A stretch of DNA of 53,317 bases. Origin: Verrucomicrobiales bacterium (lineage in GTDB: Bacteria; Verrucomicrobiota; Verrucomicrobiia; Limisphaerales; UBA9464). Shown piece by piece: positions 34,633 to 45,279 of this stretch. Each line of letters begins with the position of its first letter. Position 1 is the first letter of the stretch. The notes below the pieces were generated by a model. That model ran no database searches, was not told the origin of the DNA, and was given only the letters and a program-made list of their open reading frames with translations. The stretch is taken from NCBI GenBank assembly GCA_027489875.1, contig JAIXZE010000430.1, positions 1 to 53,317 on the forward strand, read 5' to 3'. Both the position numbers and the translations under genes were made by a program.

Positions 34633-35709
34633 ATGGAACCGCGCATCTGCACCATCATCAGCAGGAATTACTTGTGCTATGCGCGTGCGCTTGTAAGGAG
34701 CCTCCGCGTGCAGCATCCATCGGCCAAGGTCTGGGTTCTCGTGGTGGATGCCTGCGAACCGTTCTTCGATCCTCGGTTGGAAGACTTCACCGTGGTCCAA
34801 ATCGCGGACCTCAAGCTGCCCAACGAATCTTCCTGGATGTTCCGTTACACTGCTTTCGAACTATGCAACTCCCTGAAGGCAGCCCTGATACGTCACATTC
34901 TGAGGGATCTGGGTGAACCAGCGGTCCTTTATCTTGACTCAGACATCAGTATTTTCAGCCCGCTGTACCAACTTTGGGAGTCCACCCTCAGGACAGGGAT
35001 TCTGGTGACACCCCACTGCCTCTCGGAATATCCGAACGACGGCCAATGGCCCGCGCGTTCGGTGCTTCAAACGGCAGGGATCTTCAACGCCGGCGTCATC
35101 GGAGCCACGTCAGGTCGCGCCGATGCATTCCTCGATTGGTGGCATGGCGTACTGGAGTACGGCTGCGTCGTCAATCTGCCCAACGGCCAATACGTGGACC
35201 AACGCTATCTCGATCTGATTCCCGCATGGTTTCCGGACCATACCATTTGCCGCAATCCAGGCGTCAACGTCGCCCACTTCAACCTCCATGAACGGAAGGT
35301 GACCCATGGAATTGGTGGTTGGCGTGTCGGGGAGTCTCCTTTGGTCGCCTTCCACTTCACCCAGGTCAACTGGGAACAGTCGAGCTTCTGGCCTCCCGTG
35401 AGTCGTCCCCTCATTGCACAGCAGCCGGACGTAAAGCTGTTGATCGAGCACTATGCCCAGACGCTGATCGCCTGTGGCTGGAAAACCACCAGCTCCTGGC
35501 CTGGGGGATACGACCATTTCACGAGCGGGTTGAAGATTTCCCCACAAACGCGCATCGCATTCAGGGCCCAATACCCACGTAGCTCGCCTTCATCCAACCC
35601 ATTCGAAGACGTCCGATGGCAGGGGGTGGAGCGTGCCAGCCAGCGGCGACAGACCGTCGCAGAGTGGATGTACATGCCAACGAGAATCGTCAGACGCCTC
35701 ACGCGTTAG
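34633..35709 (+). CDS. DSD-motif glycosyltransferase-like protein
   Basis: The 358-residue protein begins MEPRICTIISRNYLCYARAL. It contains VWVLVVDACEPFFDP, an AFELCNSLKAALIRHIL helix and the metal-binding VLYLDSDISIFSPL. It then shows LVTPHCLSEYPNDG, FNAGVIGA and DQRYLDLIPAWF-type residues followed by NPGVNVAHFNLHER. This layout matches a widespread GT-A, GT8-related family found in glycan loci. It probably transfers a hexose to an envelope glycan. The N-terminal extension from 34576 lacks homology and is excluded. Its stop codon lies only about a dozen bases before the decayed PIG-L copy. Confidence 0.84.
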   Translation: MEPRICTIISRNYLCYARALVRSLRVQHPSAKVWVLVVDACEPFFDPRLEDFTVVQIADLKLPNESSWMFRYTAFELCNSLKAALIRHILRDLGEPAVLYLDSDISIFSPLYQLWESTLRTGILVTPHCLSEYPNDGQWPARSVLQTAGIFNAGVIGATSGRADAFLDWWHGVLEYGCVVNLPNGQYVDQRYLDLIPAWFPDHTICRNPGVNVAHFNLHERKVTHGIGGWRVGESPLVAFHFTQVNWEQSSFWPPVSRPLIAQQPDVKLLIEHYAQTLIACGWKTTSSWPGGYDHFTSGLKISPQTRIAFRAQYPRSSPSSNPFEDVRWQGVERASQRRQTVAEWMYMPTRIVRRLTR

Positions 35710-35721
35710 CTCTTCGGACGT

Positions 35722-36144
35722 CGGGAGGTTCATTATTGAAATCTCTCTTCCGGCAACATGGGTTCGGCCACGATTCCGGGCACCCACCTCGCCACGATCC
35801 GTCGACGGGAATCCCAAGCAGCCGCACGCGCCCTCGGGGCGGTCTGGCATCCACCCATCGCCCGTGACCTCGAGATCTTCTACAACGATGACCTGCTCCG
35901 TCGTGCGGCTGCCCTCGTCCGTAGGGTCCAACCACAGGTGATCCTGACCCATTCGCCACAGGACTGCATGGAGGACCACATGAACATCTCCCGCCTGGCC
36001 GTCACCGCGGCCTTCGCCCGTGGGATGCCCAACTACCGGACCCGCCCGGCAGTCAGGCATCATGCCGGGGATATGACGGTCTACCACGCCCTGCACCATG
36101 GCCTCGGGCAGCGCATTGAGGCGGGCACCGAAGTGCTCCGCCCC
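35722..36144 (+). pseudogene. Decayed partial copy of the PIG-L deacetylase gene
   Basis: This stretch aligns with the central and final parts of the intact gene at 25755-26591, at roughly 93% nucleotide identity by eye over 35740-36090. It lacks the 5' end with the zinc-binding AHPDD motif. The codon for Cys35 has changed from TGC to TGA (35737-35739). A 12-bp deletion has shortened ALPHGLHDGL to ALHHGL. A 306-bp deletion has joined GAGGCGGG to GCACCGAAG through a shared GCGGG at 36121-36125. Similarity stops at 36144. No functional product is expected. It forms the right arm of a direct repeat. Confidence 0.88.
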
Positions 36145-36200
36145 GCGGGCGTAAGTTCGAAGTCCAGCGGCCTGGAAAGCCTGTCGGAAGGCCCTGACGG

Positions 36201-38213
<2,013 letters not shown>

Positions 38214-38332
38214 GATCTCGGTGTGACCCGCAAACCCTGCGGAACTCGCACGGCGGAGTCAACCGGCGGGACCCTGCATTTCCCCCAACTTCGTCGTGGC
38301 ACCCGCCACCCCGTTCCCAAAATACTCCCCCC

Positions 38333-39367
38333 ATGATCAACGTCGGCATCATCGGCACCGGGTTCATGACGGTGGCCCACCTCAAGGCGTACCAGAAGGT
38401 TCCCCTCGCACGCATCGCGGCCCTTGCCAATCCCAGTGGCCGGAACCTCGACGGCGACTTCTCCAAGGTCGCCGGCAACGTGGGCGACCAGAACCCCGTC
38501 CGCCTCGACATGACCCAGGTCAAACCCTACCGCCGCATCGAGGATCTGCTCGCGGATCCCAGCATCCAGGCCGTCGACATCTGCACCCCGACCCACACCC
38601 ATGTCGACCTCTGCATCGCTGCCCTCGCCGCCGGAAAGCATGTGCTGGTCGAGAAACCCCTCGCACGGACCTCCGTCGAAGCCCGCCGCATTGCCAACGC
38701 CGCCGCCGAGGCTGCCCTGCGCGGCGTCTACCTGATGCCCGCCCTGTGCATCCGGTTCTGGCCCGAATACGCGTGGGTCCGACAGGCCATTGTCGCCGGC
38801 ACCTACGGCCGCGTCCTCGACGCCCGGTTCCGTCGCGTCGCACAGGCCCCGGCATGGGGCCACCAGCACTTCCTCAAAGGCTCCGATTCTGGCGGAGCCC
38901 TGTTCGACCTCCACGTCCACGACACCGATTTCGTTGTCCACTGCTTCGGCCGACCGGCCGCCGTCACGTCGGGCGGATATTCGAAGGTGTCGGGCGCAGT
39001 CGATCACGTGACCACGCTTTTCCGGTACCCCAATGGCCCCGTCGTCACCGCGGAAGGCAGTTGGGCGATGACCGAAGGCTTCGGCTTCAACATGGCCTTC
39101 ACCGTCAACTTCGAACGGGCAACCGTCGACTTCGACATCGCCCGCGGTCCCGAAGCCTTACGCCTCTACGCCGCCGGCCAATCTCCGGCCACCCTCAAGC
39201 CGGACGGCGGCGACGGGTACATCGGAGAGATCCGCCATTTCATCGAGTCCATCCACGCCGGACGTGCTCCGACCCTGGTGACCGCGGCCGACGCCGCCCT
39301 TTCCATCGAAGTCTGCGAAGCCGAGGAAAAGTCCGTGCTCACCGGCCAGACCGTATCGCTGTCATGA
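38333..39367 (+). CDS. Gfo/Idh/MocA-family oxidoreductase
   Basis: The 344-residue protein has the NAD(P)-binding VGIIGTGFMTVAHLKAY at the N-terminus and EKPLA with K108. The C-terminal substrate domain contains GGALFDLHVHDTDFVVH, with the conserved histidine/aspartate pair. It probably oxidises or reduces a sugar or inositol-like compound. Its final ATGA overlaps the start of the following HAD gene (39364), indicating translational coupling. Distinct from the 24716 paralogue in sequence and context. Confidence 0.9.
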   Translation: MINVGIIGTGFMTVAHLKAYQKVPLARIAALANPSGRNLDGDFSKVAGNVGDQNPVRLDMTQVKPYRRIEDLLADPSIQAVDICTPTHTHVDLCIAALAAGKHVLVEKPLARTSVEARRIANAAAEAALRGVYLMPALCIRFWPEYAWVRQAIVAGTYGRVLDARFRRVAQAPAWGHQHFLKGSDSGGALFDLHVHDTDFVVHCFGRPAAVTSGGYSKVSGAVDHVTTLFRYPNGPVVTAEGSWAMTEGFGFNMAFTVNFERATVDFDIARGPEALRLYAAGQSPATLKPDGGDGYIGEIRHFIESIHAGRAPTLVTAADAALSIEVCEAEEKSVLTGQTVSLS

Positions 39368-40200
39368 GCGATCCCATCGAGGTACGGCCGGGATTTGTCG
39401 CCCCATCGGGAATGCGACATGCAGTTTTTGACTGGGACGGCACGCTGTCCTTCATCCGTGCCGGCTGGGGCGAGGTGATGCTGGACGTCTTTCTGGACCA
39501 TCTTCCCCCGCTCCCCGGAGAAGAAGCCGCAACGCGGCGCGCCCTCGCCCACGACGACATCTGGCGGCTGAACGGCAAACCGACCATCCACCAGATGCAA
39601 TGCCTGGCGGACCGCGTCACGGAACGTGGCGGGCAGGCGCTGACGGCGTCCGAATATCAGGCGGAGTACGCCTCACGCCTGGGACACGTTGTCCAGCAAC
39701 GGATCGAGTCGGTATCCTCCGGCCGCGCCCCGGCTGCCTCCATGCAACCGCCCGGAGCACTTGCCTGCCTCCATGCCTTCGGTGATCGCGGGTTGATCCT
39801 CCATGTCGTCAGCGGCACGGAGGTCCGTTACGTCCGCCGCGAAGTCGAAGCACTGGGTCTTTCCGACCTCTTCGACGAGCGCATCCACGGCCCTTCCGGC
39901 CCCGGAGATCGCGCGTACACGAAACGCGGTGTGATGGAACGGATCCTGGCCGCCGATAACCTACCCGGCTCGACCCTCGTGGCCCTCGGGGACGGCCACG
40001 TTGAAATCGAGCAAGCCAAGGCCCTCGGAGGAACCGCAGTGGCAGTGGCCACCGACGAGGAAAACTTCGGGTCGGGACGCATCGACCCCGCCAAACGGAC
40101 ACGGCTCGGGGGGGTCGGAGCGGACATCATCATCCCGGACTACTCGGATCTGCCGCAGCTCCTCAGCGCGCTCGGGCTGGCTTCACCAACCCGAGGCTGA
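39364..40200 (+). CDS. HAD-family hydrolase coupled to the Gfo/Idh gene
   Basis: The 278-residue protein has the HAD nucleophile motif in HAVFDWDGTLSF, HVVSGTEVRYV for motif II, a lysine in TKRGVMERI for motif III, and ALGDGHVEIEQA for motif IV. A helical cap of about 100 residues separates motifs I and II. It is probably a phosphatase acting on a phosphorylated sugar or polyol. The ATG lies inside the end of the Gfo/Idh gene (ATGA overlap), so the two products are made together. Its stop lies 27 bp from the convergent sugar-isomerase gene. Confidence 0.87.
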   Translation: MSDPIEVRPGFVAPSGMRHAVFDWDGTLSFIRAGWGEVMLDVFLDHLPPLPGEEAATRRALAHDDIWRLNGKPTIHQMQCLADRVTERGGQALTASEYQAEYASRLGHVVQQRIESVSSGRAPAASMQPPGALACLHAFGDRGLILHVVSGTEVRYVRREVEALGLSDLFDERIHGPSGPGDRAYTKRGVMERILAADNLPGSTLVALGDGHVEIEQAKALGGTAVAVATDEENFGSGRIDPAKRTRLGGVGADIIIPDYSDLPQLLSALGLASPTRG

Positions 40201-40227
40201 AGCTTCGCCCGCGGAAGTTTTGCCCGT

Positions 40228-41169
40228 TCAGAGCCCGAACACTTTCTCCATCTGCTGACGGACGGTGGTGAGGCGCTTGACGTCGCCGCCACCGACTTCG
40301 GCCGTGGTCCATCCGGTCCACTTCAGGTCGGCAATCGCCTTCCGGACATCCCCCCAGGGCACGTCGTCGTCCGCCCCGCCAATCTCCACGAACTGGCTCT
40401 TCGGCCGGTTGAATCCCTTCACGTCGAGCTTCACCGCCCGATGCGCGAACGCCCGGAACCACTCCCCGGGCTGACCGTACTTCCAGTGGTTCCCGACGTC
40501 GTAATACATGCCTACCCACGGACTCTGGAAGCTGTCGACGAACTTCACGAAGCGCTCCGCGCTCTGCTCGGGCGGCTTGTCGTGATCGTACATCATGCGG
40601 TTCCAGACGTTCTCGAACAGGATCCGCTGGCCGAGCGATGCCGCGAGGGGAATGGATTTCAGGATCTCCTGACGGCAGCGCTCCTCGATGACTTCGGTGG
40701 CTCCGTCCCCGCCCTGCCCCACCACGATCAGGATCCCACTACCGCCCGCCGCGTGCGAAACCCGGATGCAGTGATCCATGTTGGATCGTGCCTTGGCCCG
40801 GACCTCGTCCTTCGGATCGGTCAACCGCACGCCCCAATGGGTGTGGTTGATGGCGTTGTGGACGAACACCCCGGACTCCTTCACCGCATCACGGACCTGC
40901 GCGGCCGTGAAGCTGCCCGCCTCATCAAAATCGACGCCATCAAACCCGGCGTCCGCCGCCATGCGCAAACGCTCGACGATCCCGAGCTTCTTGCCCTCCA
41001 CCTCGCGCGCGATCATCCCCATCTTGCAGGAAAGGAGGACCGGCCGATTTGTCTTCGGCATGGGAACAGGTGAATGTGCGGTTTCGGGTCCATCGGCAGC
41101 GAACAGTCCCGGGGCCGCCAGACAAGGCAGTGCGGCGGCAGAAGCAGAAAGGAATCCACGGCGTGTCAT
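40228..41169 (-). CDS. Tat-exported xylose-isomerase-like TIM-barrel protein
   Basis: The 313-residue protein starts MTRRGFLSASAAALPCLAAP, a twin-arginine signal peptide with a following AxA-type site near residue 25. The body is an AP-endonuclease-2/sugar phosphate isomerase TIM barrel, shown by AADAGFDGVDFDE, GILIVVGQGGDG, ILFENVWNRMMYD, GMYYDVGNHWKYG and KLDVKGF. Metal ligands are plausible among the glutamates and histidines in these motifs. Exported isomerases of this type are numerous in Verrucomicrobiota and Planctomycetota; substrates are mostly unknown. Predicted periplasmic. Confidence 0.87.
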   Translation of the reverse strand: MTRRGFLSASAAALPCLAAPGLFAADGPETAHSPVPMPKTNRPVLLSCKMGMIAREVEGKKLGIVERLRMAADAGFDGVDFDEAGSFTAAQVRDAVKESGVFVHNAINHTHWGVRLTDPKDEVRAKARSNMDHCIRVSHAAGGSGILIVVGQGGDGATEVIEERCRQEILKSIPLAASLGQRILFENVWNRMMYDHDKPPEQSAERFVKFVDSFQSPWVGMYYDVGNHWKYGQPGEWFRAFAHRAVKLDVKGFNRPKSQFVEIGGADDDVPWGDVRKAIADLKWTGWTTAEVGGGDVKRLTTVRQQMEKVFGL

Positions 41170-41274
41170 GCCAGACTCAAAGCCGGAATCGAGCGCCGGC
41201 GCAAGCCGCAGTCTGCCTCGACTCCAACTTTCCCGACTGCGCGAAGCCGTCCTTCAAATTCAGGGGCCTGCCAT

Positions 41275-42228
41275 TCAAAGGGGCGAACAACCCAGCACCA
41301 GCTCACCGCCTGAATCCAACCGCTGCGCCGCCAACGCCAGCGCCCCCACCGGCACGGAATCCTCTCCCAACCCCGCCAGCCGCACCTGCGGTCCCGGCTG
41401 GAAGGAATCCATCACGTATCGCGGCAAGGCCTCCGCGATGGCCGCTCGGAGCGGTTCTCCCACCAATGAAAGTCCACCGCCCACCACCACCATCTGCGGA
41501 TGCAGCAACTGCACGACATGCGAAAGCGCAAAGCCCAGGTTGTCCGCCAACTCACTCAGGATCGCCTGCGCCCCCGGATCGCCCTCTGCCAGCGCCGCCC
41601 CCAGATGCCGTGCCTCCCCGCCATTCATTCCGTCGACACGTCGACCCAGCGGACCTTCCGGATGGTGCGCCGCCATCTCCCGGATCCGGCGATCGACCGC
41701 CCATCCCGAGCAGCGCTCCTCGACCGTCACTCCGGACTTGTCGAGCCGGAGATGTCCCACCTCGCACTCACCCGGCACCGCACCGTGATAGATCCTGCCC
41801 CCGACCACCAATCCACCGCCGACACCGCTGCCCATGTTGATCCAGAACACCGGATCCAATCCCTTGCCCGCCCCGTGCAACGCTTCCCCGAATGCCGCCA
41901 CGTTCGCGTCGTTGTCGACGAACACCGGCAAACGCGAAAGCTGCGCCAACCACTCCCCCAGGCCGAAATCGTGCCACCCCGCCACCTGATGCGAGCAGCA
42001 GATCTTTCCTGTCCGCCAGTCCACCGGTCCACCAAACCCCACGCCGATCGCCGCCGGTCCGTGAGCTTCCATCAGTTCCGGAAGGGCGGTGGCAATCTGA
42101 CGGCGGATCCCCTCACCGCCCTCGGCGGAGACCACGGCCAAACGACGACGATCGATGATCCGGCCGGTACCATCGCCCGCCACCAACTGCAGTTTGGTCC
42201 CGCCAATCTCGATTCCGATGAACGTCAT
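41275..42228 (-). CDS. ROK-family sugar kinase, zinc motif altered
   Basis: The 317-residue protein starts at ATG 42228 (MTFIGIEIGGTKLQLVAGD). ROK signatures are GIEIGGTK, the sugar-binding FVDNDANVAAFGEALHG, the ATP-site NMGSGVGGGLVVGG and GECEVGHLRL with the catalytic region. In typical ROK kinases a CxCGxxGCxE zinc cluster follows. Here the equivalent stretch reads VTVEERCSGWAVD with one cysteine only, so zinc binding is probably lost. It likely phosphorylates glucose or a related sugar in the cytoplasm. Its ATG is 63 bp upstream-trimmed relative to the longest frame, which has no homology. Confidence 0.85.
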   Translation of the reverse strand: MTFIGIEIGGTKLQLVAGDGTGRIIDRRRLAVVSAEGGEGIRRQIATALPELMEAHGPAAIGVGFGGPVDWRTGKICCSHQVAGWHDFGLGEWLAQLSRLPVFVDNDANVAAFGEALHGAGKGLDPVFWINMGSGVGGGLVVGGRIYHGAVPGECEVGHLRLDKSGVTVEERCSGWAVDRRIREMAAHHPEGPLGRRVDGMNGGEARHLGAALAEGDPGAQAILSELADNLGFALSHVVQLLHPQMVVVGGGLSLVGEPLRAAIAEALPRYVMDSFQPGPQVRLAGLGEDSVPVGALALAAQRLDSGGELVLGCSPL

Positions 42229-42292
42229 GCCCGGGAAGTACCAGTGTCTCCCGCCCCAACTCCAGAGCGATCCTTCGGGCTGCGCTGCCAAC

Positions 42293-42778
42293 TCAATCCC
42301 GGAAGTTCACGAAAGCCAGGGCCACCGGGAATTCATGGCCGCGCAACGCCGCGATCACCGCCTGCAAGTCGTCCCGATTCTTTCCCGTGCAACGCAACTC
42401 GTCGCCCTGGATGGCCGCCGTGACCTTGAGGTTCAACCCACGCAAGAACGTCGCGATCTCCTTCGCCTGCGCGCCTTCAATGCCCTGCTTGATCTTGATG
42501 ACCTGCCGGGCGTGACCGAGCGGCGACATCTCGGCATCGCCCTGGTCCACGCTCTTCATGCTGATCCCGCGCTTCGCCAGCTTGGAAACCACCATTTCAA
42601 CGAGGGCCTTCATCTTGAAGGCGTCCGGAGCCCGCAACTTGATCTCGAACTTCTCGAGCACGATCTCGGCGTTGCTTCCCTTGAAATCGAACCGGGTGAG
42701 CAACTCCTTCTGCGCCTGATTCACGGCGTTCTCGACCTCCATCGAATTCACCTTCGATACAATGTCAAAACTCGGCAT
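42293..42778 (-). CDS. yajQ: YajQ-family nucleotide-binding protein
   Basis: The 161-residue protein begins MPSFDIVSKVNSMEVENAVN, the diagnostic start of the YajQ (UPF0234) family. It continues with TRFDFKGSNAEI, the KMKALVEMVV helix, IKIKQGIEGAQAKEI and VTAAIQGDELRCTGKNRDDLQAVI. Members bind nucleic acids or nucleotides, and some bind cyclic di-GMP. The exact role is undefined. The chosen start at 42778 matches the family; the open frame upstream runs into a degenerate palindromic element. Cytoplasmic, leftward, 64 bp upstream of the ROK gene. Confidence 0.94.
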   Translation of the reverse strand: MPSFDIVSKVNSMEVENAVNQAQKELLTRFDFKGSNAEIVLEKFEIKLRAPDAFKMKALVEMVVSKLAKRGISMKSVDQGDAEMSPLGHARQVIKIKQGIEGAQAKEIATFLRGLNLKVTAAIQGDELRCTGKNRDDLQAVIAALRGHEFPVALAFVNFRD

Positions 42779-42842
42779 GCGCCCACACTGCCACGTGAGC
42801 CCCTGACAAGGCGAGCCTCGGGCCCTTCCCCATCCCGGGGAA

Positions 42843-42885
42843 CTCGCCGCCCCGTTCGCGATGGAGGCGGTGTCGGGATGCGCTC
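42843..42885. repeat. Degenerate right half of a palindromic element
   Basis: CTCGCCGCCCCGTTCGCGA followed by GGCGGTGTCGGGATGCGCTC aligns with the right arm and terminal repeat of the complete copy (GTCGCCACCCCGTTC, GCAGTGTCAAGATGCGCC). It lies between yajQ and the divergent MFS gene. Confidence 0.45.
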
Positions 42886-42957
42886 GCCCCAGCCCAAAAC
42901 TTGCACCAAAGTTCGCACTTCCCCGCCGGTCCTCCTCCACCCCACCCTTGCCCGCAG

Positions 42958-44244
42958 GTGCGGAAACCGTCGCTTGCCATCATCTTCCTGACCGTCTTTG
43001 TCGACCTGATCGGGTTCGGGCTCGTCCTGCCCTTGCTGCCGAATTACTCGCGTTCCTTTGGCGCCACGGCGTTCCAGGTCGGTTGCATCATGGCCTCGTA
43101 TTCGCTGATGCAGTTCCTCTTCGCGCCGGCGTGGGGGGCGCTGTCCGACCGCATCGGCCGTCGGCCGGTACTTCTCGCCAGCACGTTGGTGGCGACGCTT
43201 TCGTATGGCACGTTTGCGTTTGGATCCACGCTGGCGGGCACGCCAGCCCTGCTCGTCATCCTCGGATCCCGGATTGTCGCCGGAATCTGCGGCGCGAACA
43301 TCACCGTGGCGCAGGCCTACATCGCGGACATCACCCCGCCGGAAGATCGCTCGCGGCGCATGGGCCTGATCGGGATGGCGTTTGGGATGGGATTCATCGT
43401 GGGGCCTGCGCTGGCGGTGGGATCCCAGTGGCTCTCCCGCCGGATGGGCGGGAGCACGGCGCTGGTCGCCGCGGCGCCGGGGGTGCTGGCCGCCGGGCTG
43501 TGCCTGCTCAATTTCCTGTCGGCCTTCATCCGCCTGCCGGAAAGCTGGAAGCCCGGAACAACCCCCTCGGTCCGGCGCACACGGTGGATCCAGTTCCAAT
43601 CCACCATCCGCAGACCCTCGGTCGGGTTCCTGATCCTAACCTTCTTCCTGGCGACCTTCGGGTTCACGTGCTTCGAGAGCACGCTGGGGCTGATGATCCA
43701 GCAGAACTTCGGCCTGACCAACGAGGACGCCGCCCGGACGAACGCGGTGCTGTTCTGCTATGCGGGCCTGATCGGCGCGATCGTTCAAGCAGGCCCGGTG
43801 GGGCGCCTCGTCAAGAAACTGGGTGAATCCCGGCTCATCGCCGGAAGCCTGCTCGTCTTTGGACTCGCCATGTTTCCGCTGCCGTTCATCCACGGTTCAC
43901 AACCGCTCGACTGGGGGGTCTTCCTGAAGCCCGACGGCACCCGATGGCTCCTCCTCCTGCTCACCGTTGCAGGGCTCGCGATCGGCTCAGGCCTCACCCG
44001 TCCACCGCTGTTCGGCATGCTTTCCCGGCTGACTCCAGCCGACGAGCAGGGAGCCACGCTGGGCGTCGCCCAGAGCGCCGGCGCGCTGGCGCGGGTGTTT
44101 GGACCTCCGTTTGCAGGACTGCTGTTCGATCGCCATCCGTCCTGGCCCTACCTGCTCTGCGGTGCACTCGCCGTGCTGACCGGCGCTCTCGCCTGGCAAC
44201 GCCTCGTCCAACCAGTCACTGAGCCGCTTCCCACCCATTCCTGA
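42958..44244 (+). CDS. MFS transporter
   Basis: The 428-residue protein has about twelve hydrophobic segments in two halves. The first segment is SLAIIFLTVFVDLIGFGLVL. The loop 2-3 motif A is GALSDRIGRRPVLL. The position and motif resemble tetracycline/multidrug-type (DHA1) exporters, but the substrate cannot be predicted. GTG 42958 is proposed as the start because the TTG at 42901 would add a proline-rich stretch with no homology. It lies 54 bp before nadA in the same direction. Inner membrane. Confidence 0.87.
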   Translation: MRKPSLAIIFLTVFVDLIGFGLVLPLLPNYSRSFGATAFQVGCIMASYSLMQFLFAPAWGALSDRIGRRPVLLASTLVATLSYGTFAFGSTLAGTPALLVILGSRIVAGICGANITVAQAYIADITPPEDRSRRMGLIGMAFGMGFIVGPALAVGSQWLSRRMGGSTALVAAAPGVLAAGLCLLNFLSAFIRLPESWKPGTTPSVRRTRWIQFQSTIRRPSVGFLILTFFLATFGFTCFESTLGLMIQQNFGLTNEDAARTNAVLFCYAGLIGAIVQAGPVGRLVKKLGESRLIAGSLLVFGLAMFPLPFIHGSQPLDWGVFLKPDGTRWLLLLLTVAGLAIGSGLTRPPLFGMLSRLTPADEQGATLGVAQSAGALARVFGPPFAGLLFDRHPSWPYLLCGALAVLTGALAWQRLVQPVTEPLPTHS

Positions 44245-44298
44245 CGCCGCATCCTCCGGCTTTGCCCTTTGCTGGCGGGCTGATAGCCTCGCCCTCAC

Positions 44299-45270
44299 AT
44301 GACCGCCATGCTGGAAACGGGAACGCCCGTTGATTCACTGAGCCGCGAGATCCTCGACCTCAAGAAGCGCCTCAACGCCGTGATCCTGGCCCACAATTAC
44401 CAGATCCCGGAGATCCAGGACGTCGCCGATTTCGTCGGCGATTCCCTCGGGCTTTCCCAGCAGGCCGCGCGGACGGACGCCGATGTCATCGTCTTCTGCG
44501 GCGTCCATTTCATGGCCGAGACAGCCAAGATCCTGAATCCGTCCAAGGTCGTGCTGCTCCCGGATCTCGATGCGGGCTGCTCGCTGGAGGAAAGCTGTCC
44601 CGCCCCGAAGCTCAAGGCCCTGCAGGACACGAACCCCAACTTCTACACCATCGCCTACATCAACTGTTCCGCGGAGGTGAAGGCACTGTGCGACGTGATC
44701 TGCACCTCGGGAAACGCCGCCAAGATCGTCCGACACGCCCCCAAGGATCGCGACATCCTGTTCGTTCCCGACGAAAACCTCGGTGCGTGGGTGACCGAAC
44801 AGACCGGGCGTCCGATGACCCTCTGGAAGGGCAACTGCTACGTGCACGTCGAGTGGACGCACAACGCCATCACTCGCATCCGACGCGAGCATCCGGATGC
44901 GCCGCTCATCGCGCACCCGGAGTGCACGAAGGCCGTCCGCATGCTGGCTGACGAGGTCTGTTCCACGGAAAAGATGGTCACGTGGTGCCGGAGCCATCCC
45001 TCGCCCGCGATCATCGTTGCCACCGAGGCCGGGATGCTGCACCGCCTCCAGAAGGAGTGCCCGGGCAAGACGTTCATCCCCGCGCCCACGGAGAACTGCC
45101 GCTGCAACGAATGCCGGTTCATGAAGATGAACACCCTCGAGAAGCTTCTCGCCTGCATGCAGAACCTCTCGCCCCGACTCGAACTTCCCCAACACATCCT
45201 CGACCGCGCCCGCGCGCCCATCGAACGGATGCTCGAAATTTCGGCCCTGCCGGAAGACAACGCCGGCTGA
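44299..45270 (+). CDS. nadA: Quinolinate synthase A
   Basis: The 323-residue protein matches NadA, a [4Fe-4S] enzyme that condenses iminoaspartate with dihydroxyacetone phosphate to quinolinate in NAD synthesis. Signatures are AVILAHNYQIPEIQDVADF, GDSLGLSQQAA, FCGVHFMAETAKIL, DLDAGCSLEESCP, ICTSGNAA, LWKGNCYVH and TENCRCNECRFMKMN, with conserved cysteines available for the cluster. nadB and nadC are not in the window. It starts 54 bp after the MFS gene and lies 9 bp before the molybdoenzyme gene. Confidence 0.96.
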   Translation: MTAMLETGTPVDSLSREILDLKKRLNAVILAHNYQIPEIQDVADFVGDSLGLSQQAARTDADVIVFCGVHFMAETAKILNPSKVVLLPDLDAGCSLEESCPAPKLKALQDTNPNFYTIAYINCSAEVKALCDVICTSGNAAKIVRHAPKDRDILFVPDENLGAWVTEQTGRPMTLWKGNCYVHVEWTHNAITRIRREHPDAPLIAHPECTKAVRMLADEVCSTEKMVTWCRSHPSPAIIVATEAGMLHRLQKECPGKTFIPAPTENCRCNECRFMKMNTLEKLLACMQNLSPRLELPQHILDRARAPIERMLEISALPEDNAG

Positions 45271-45279
45271 TTCCTCCCC

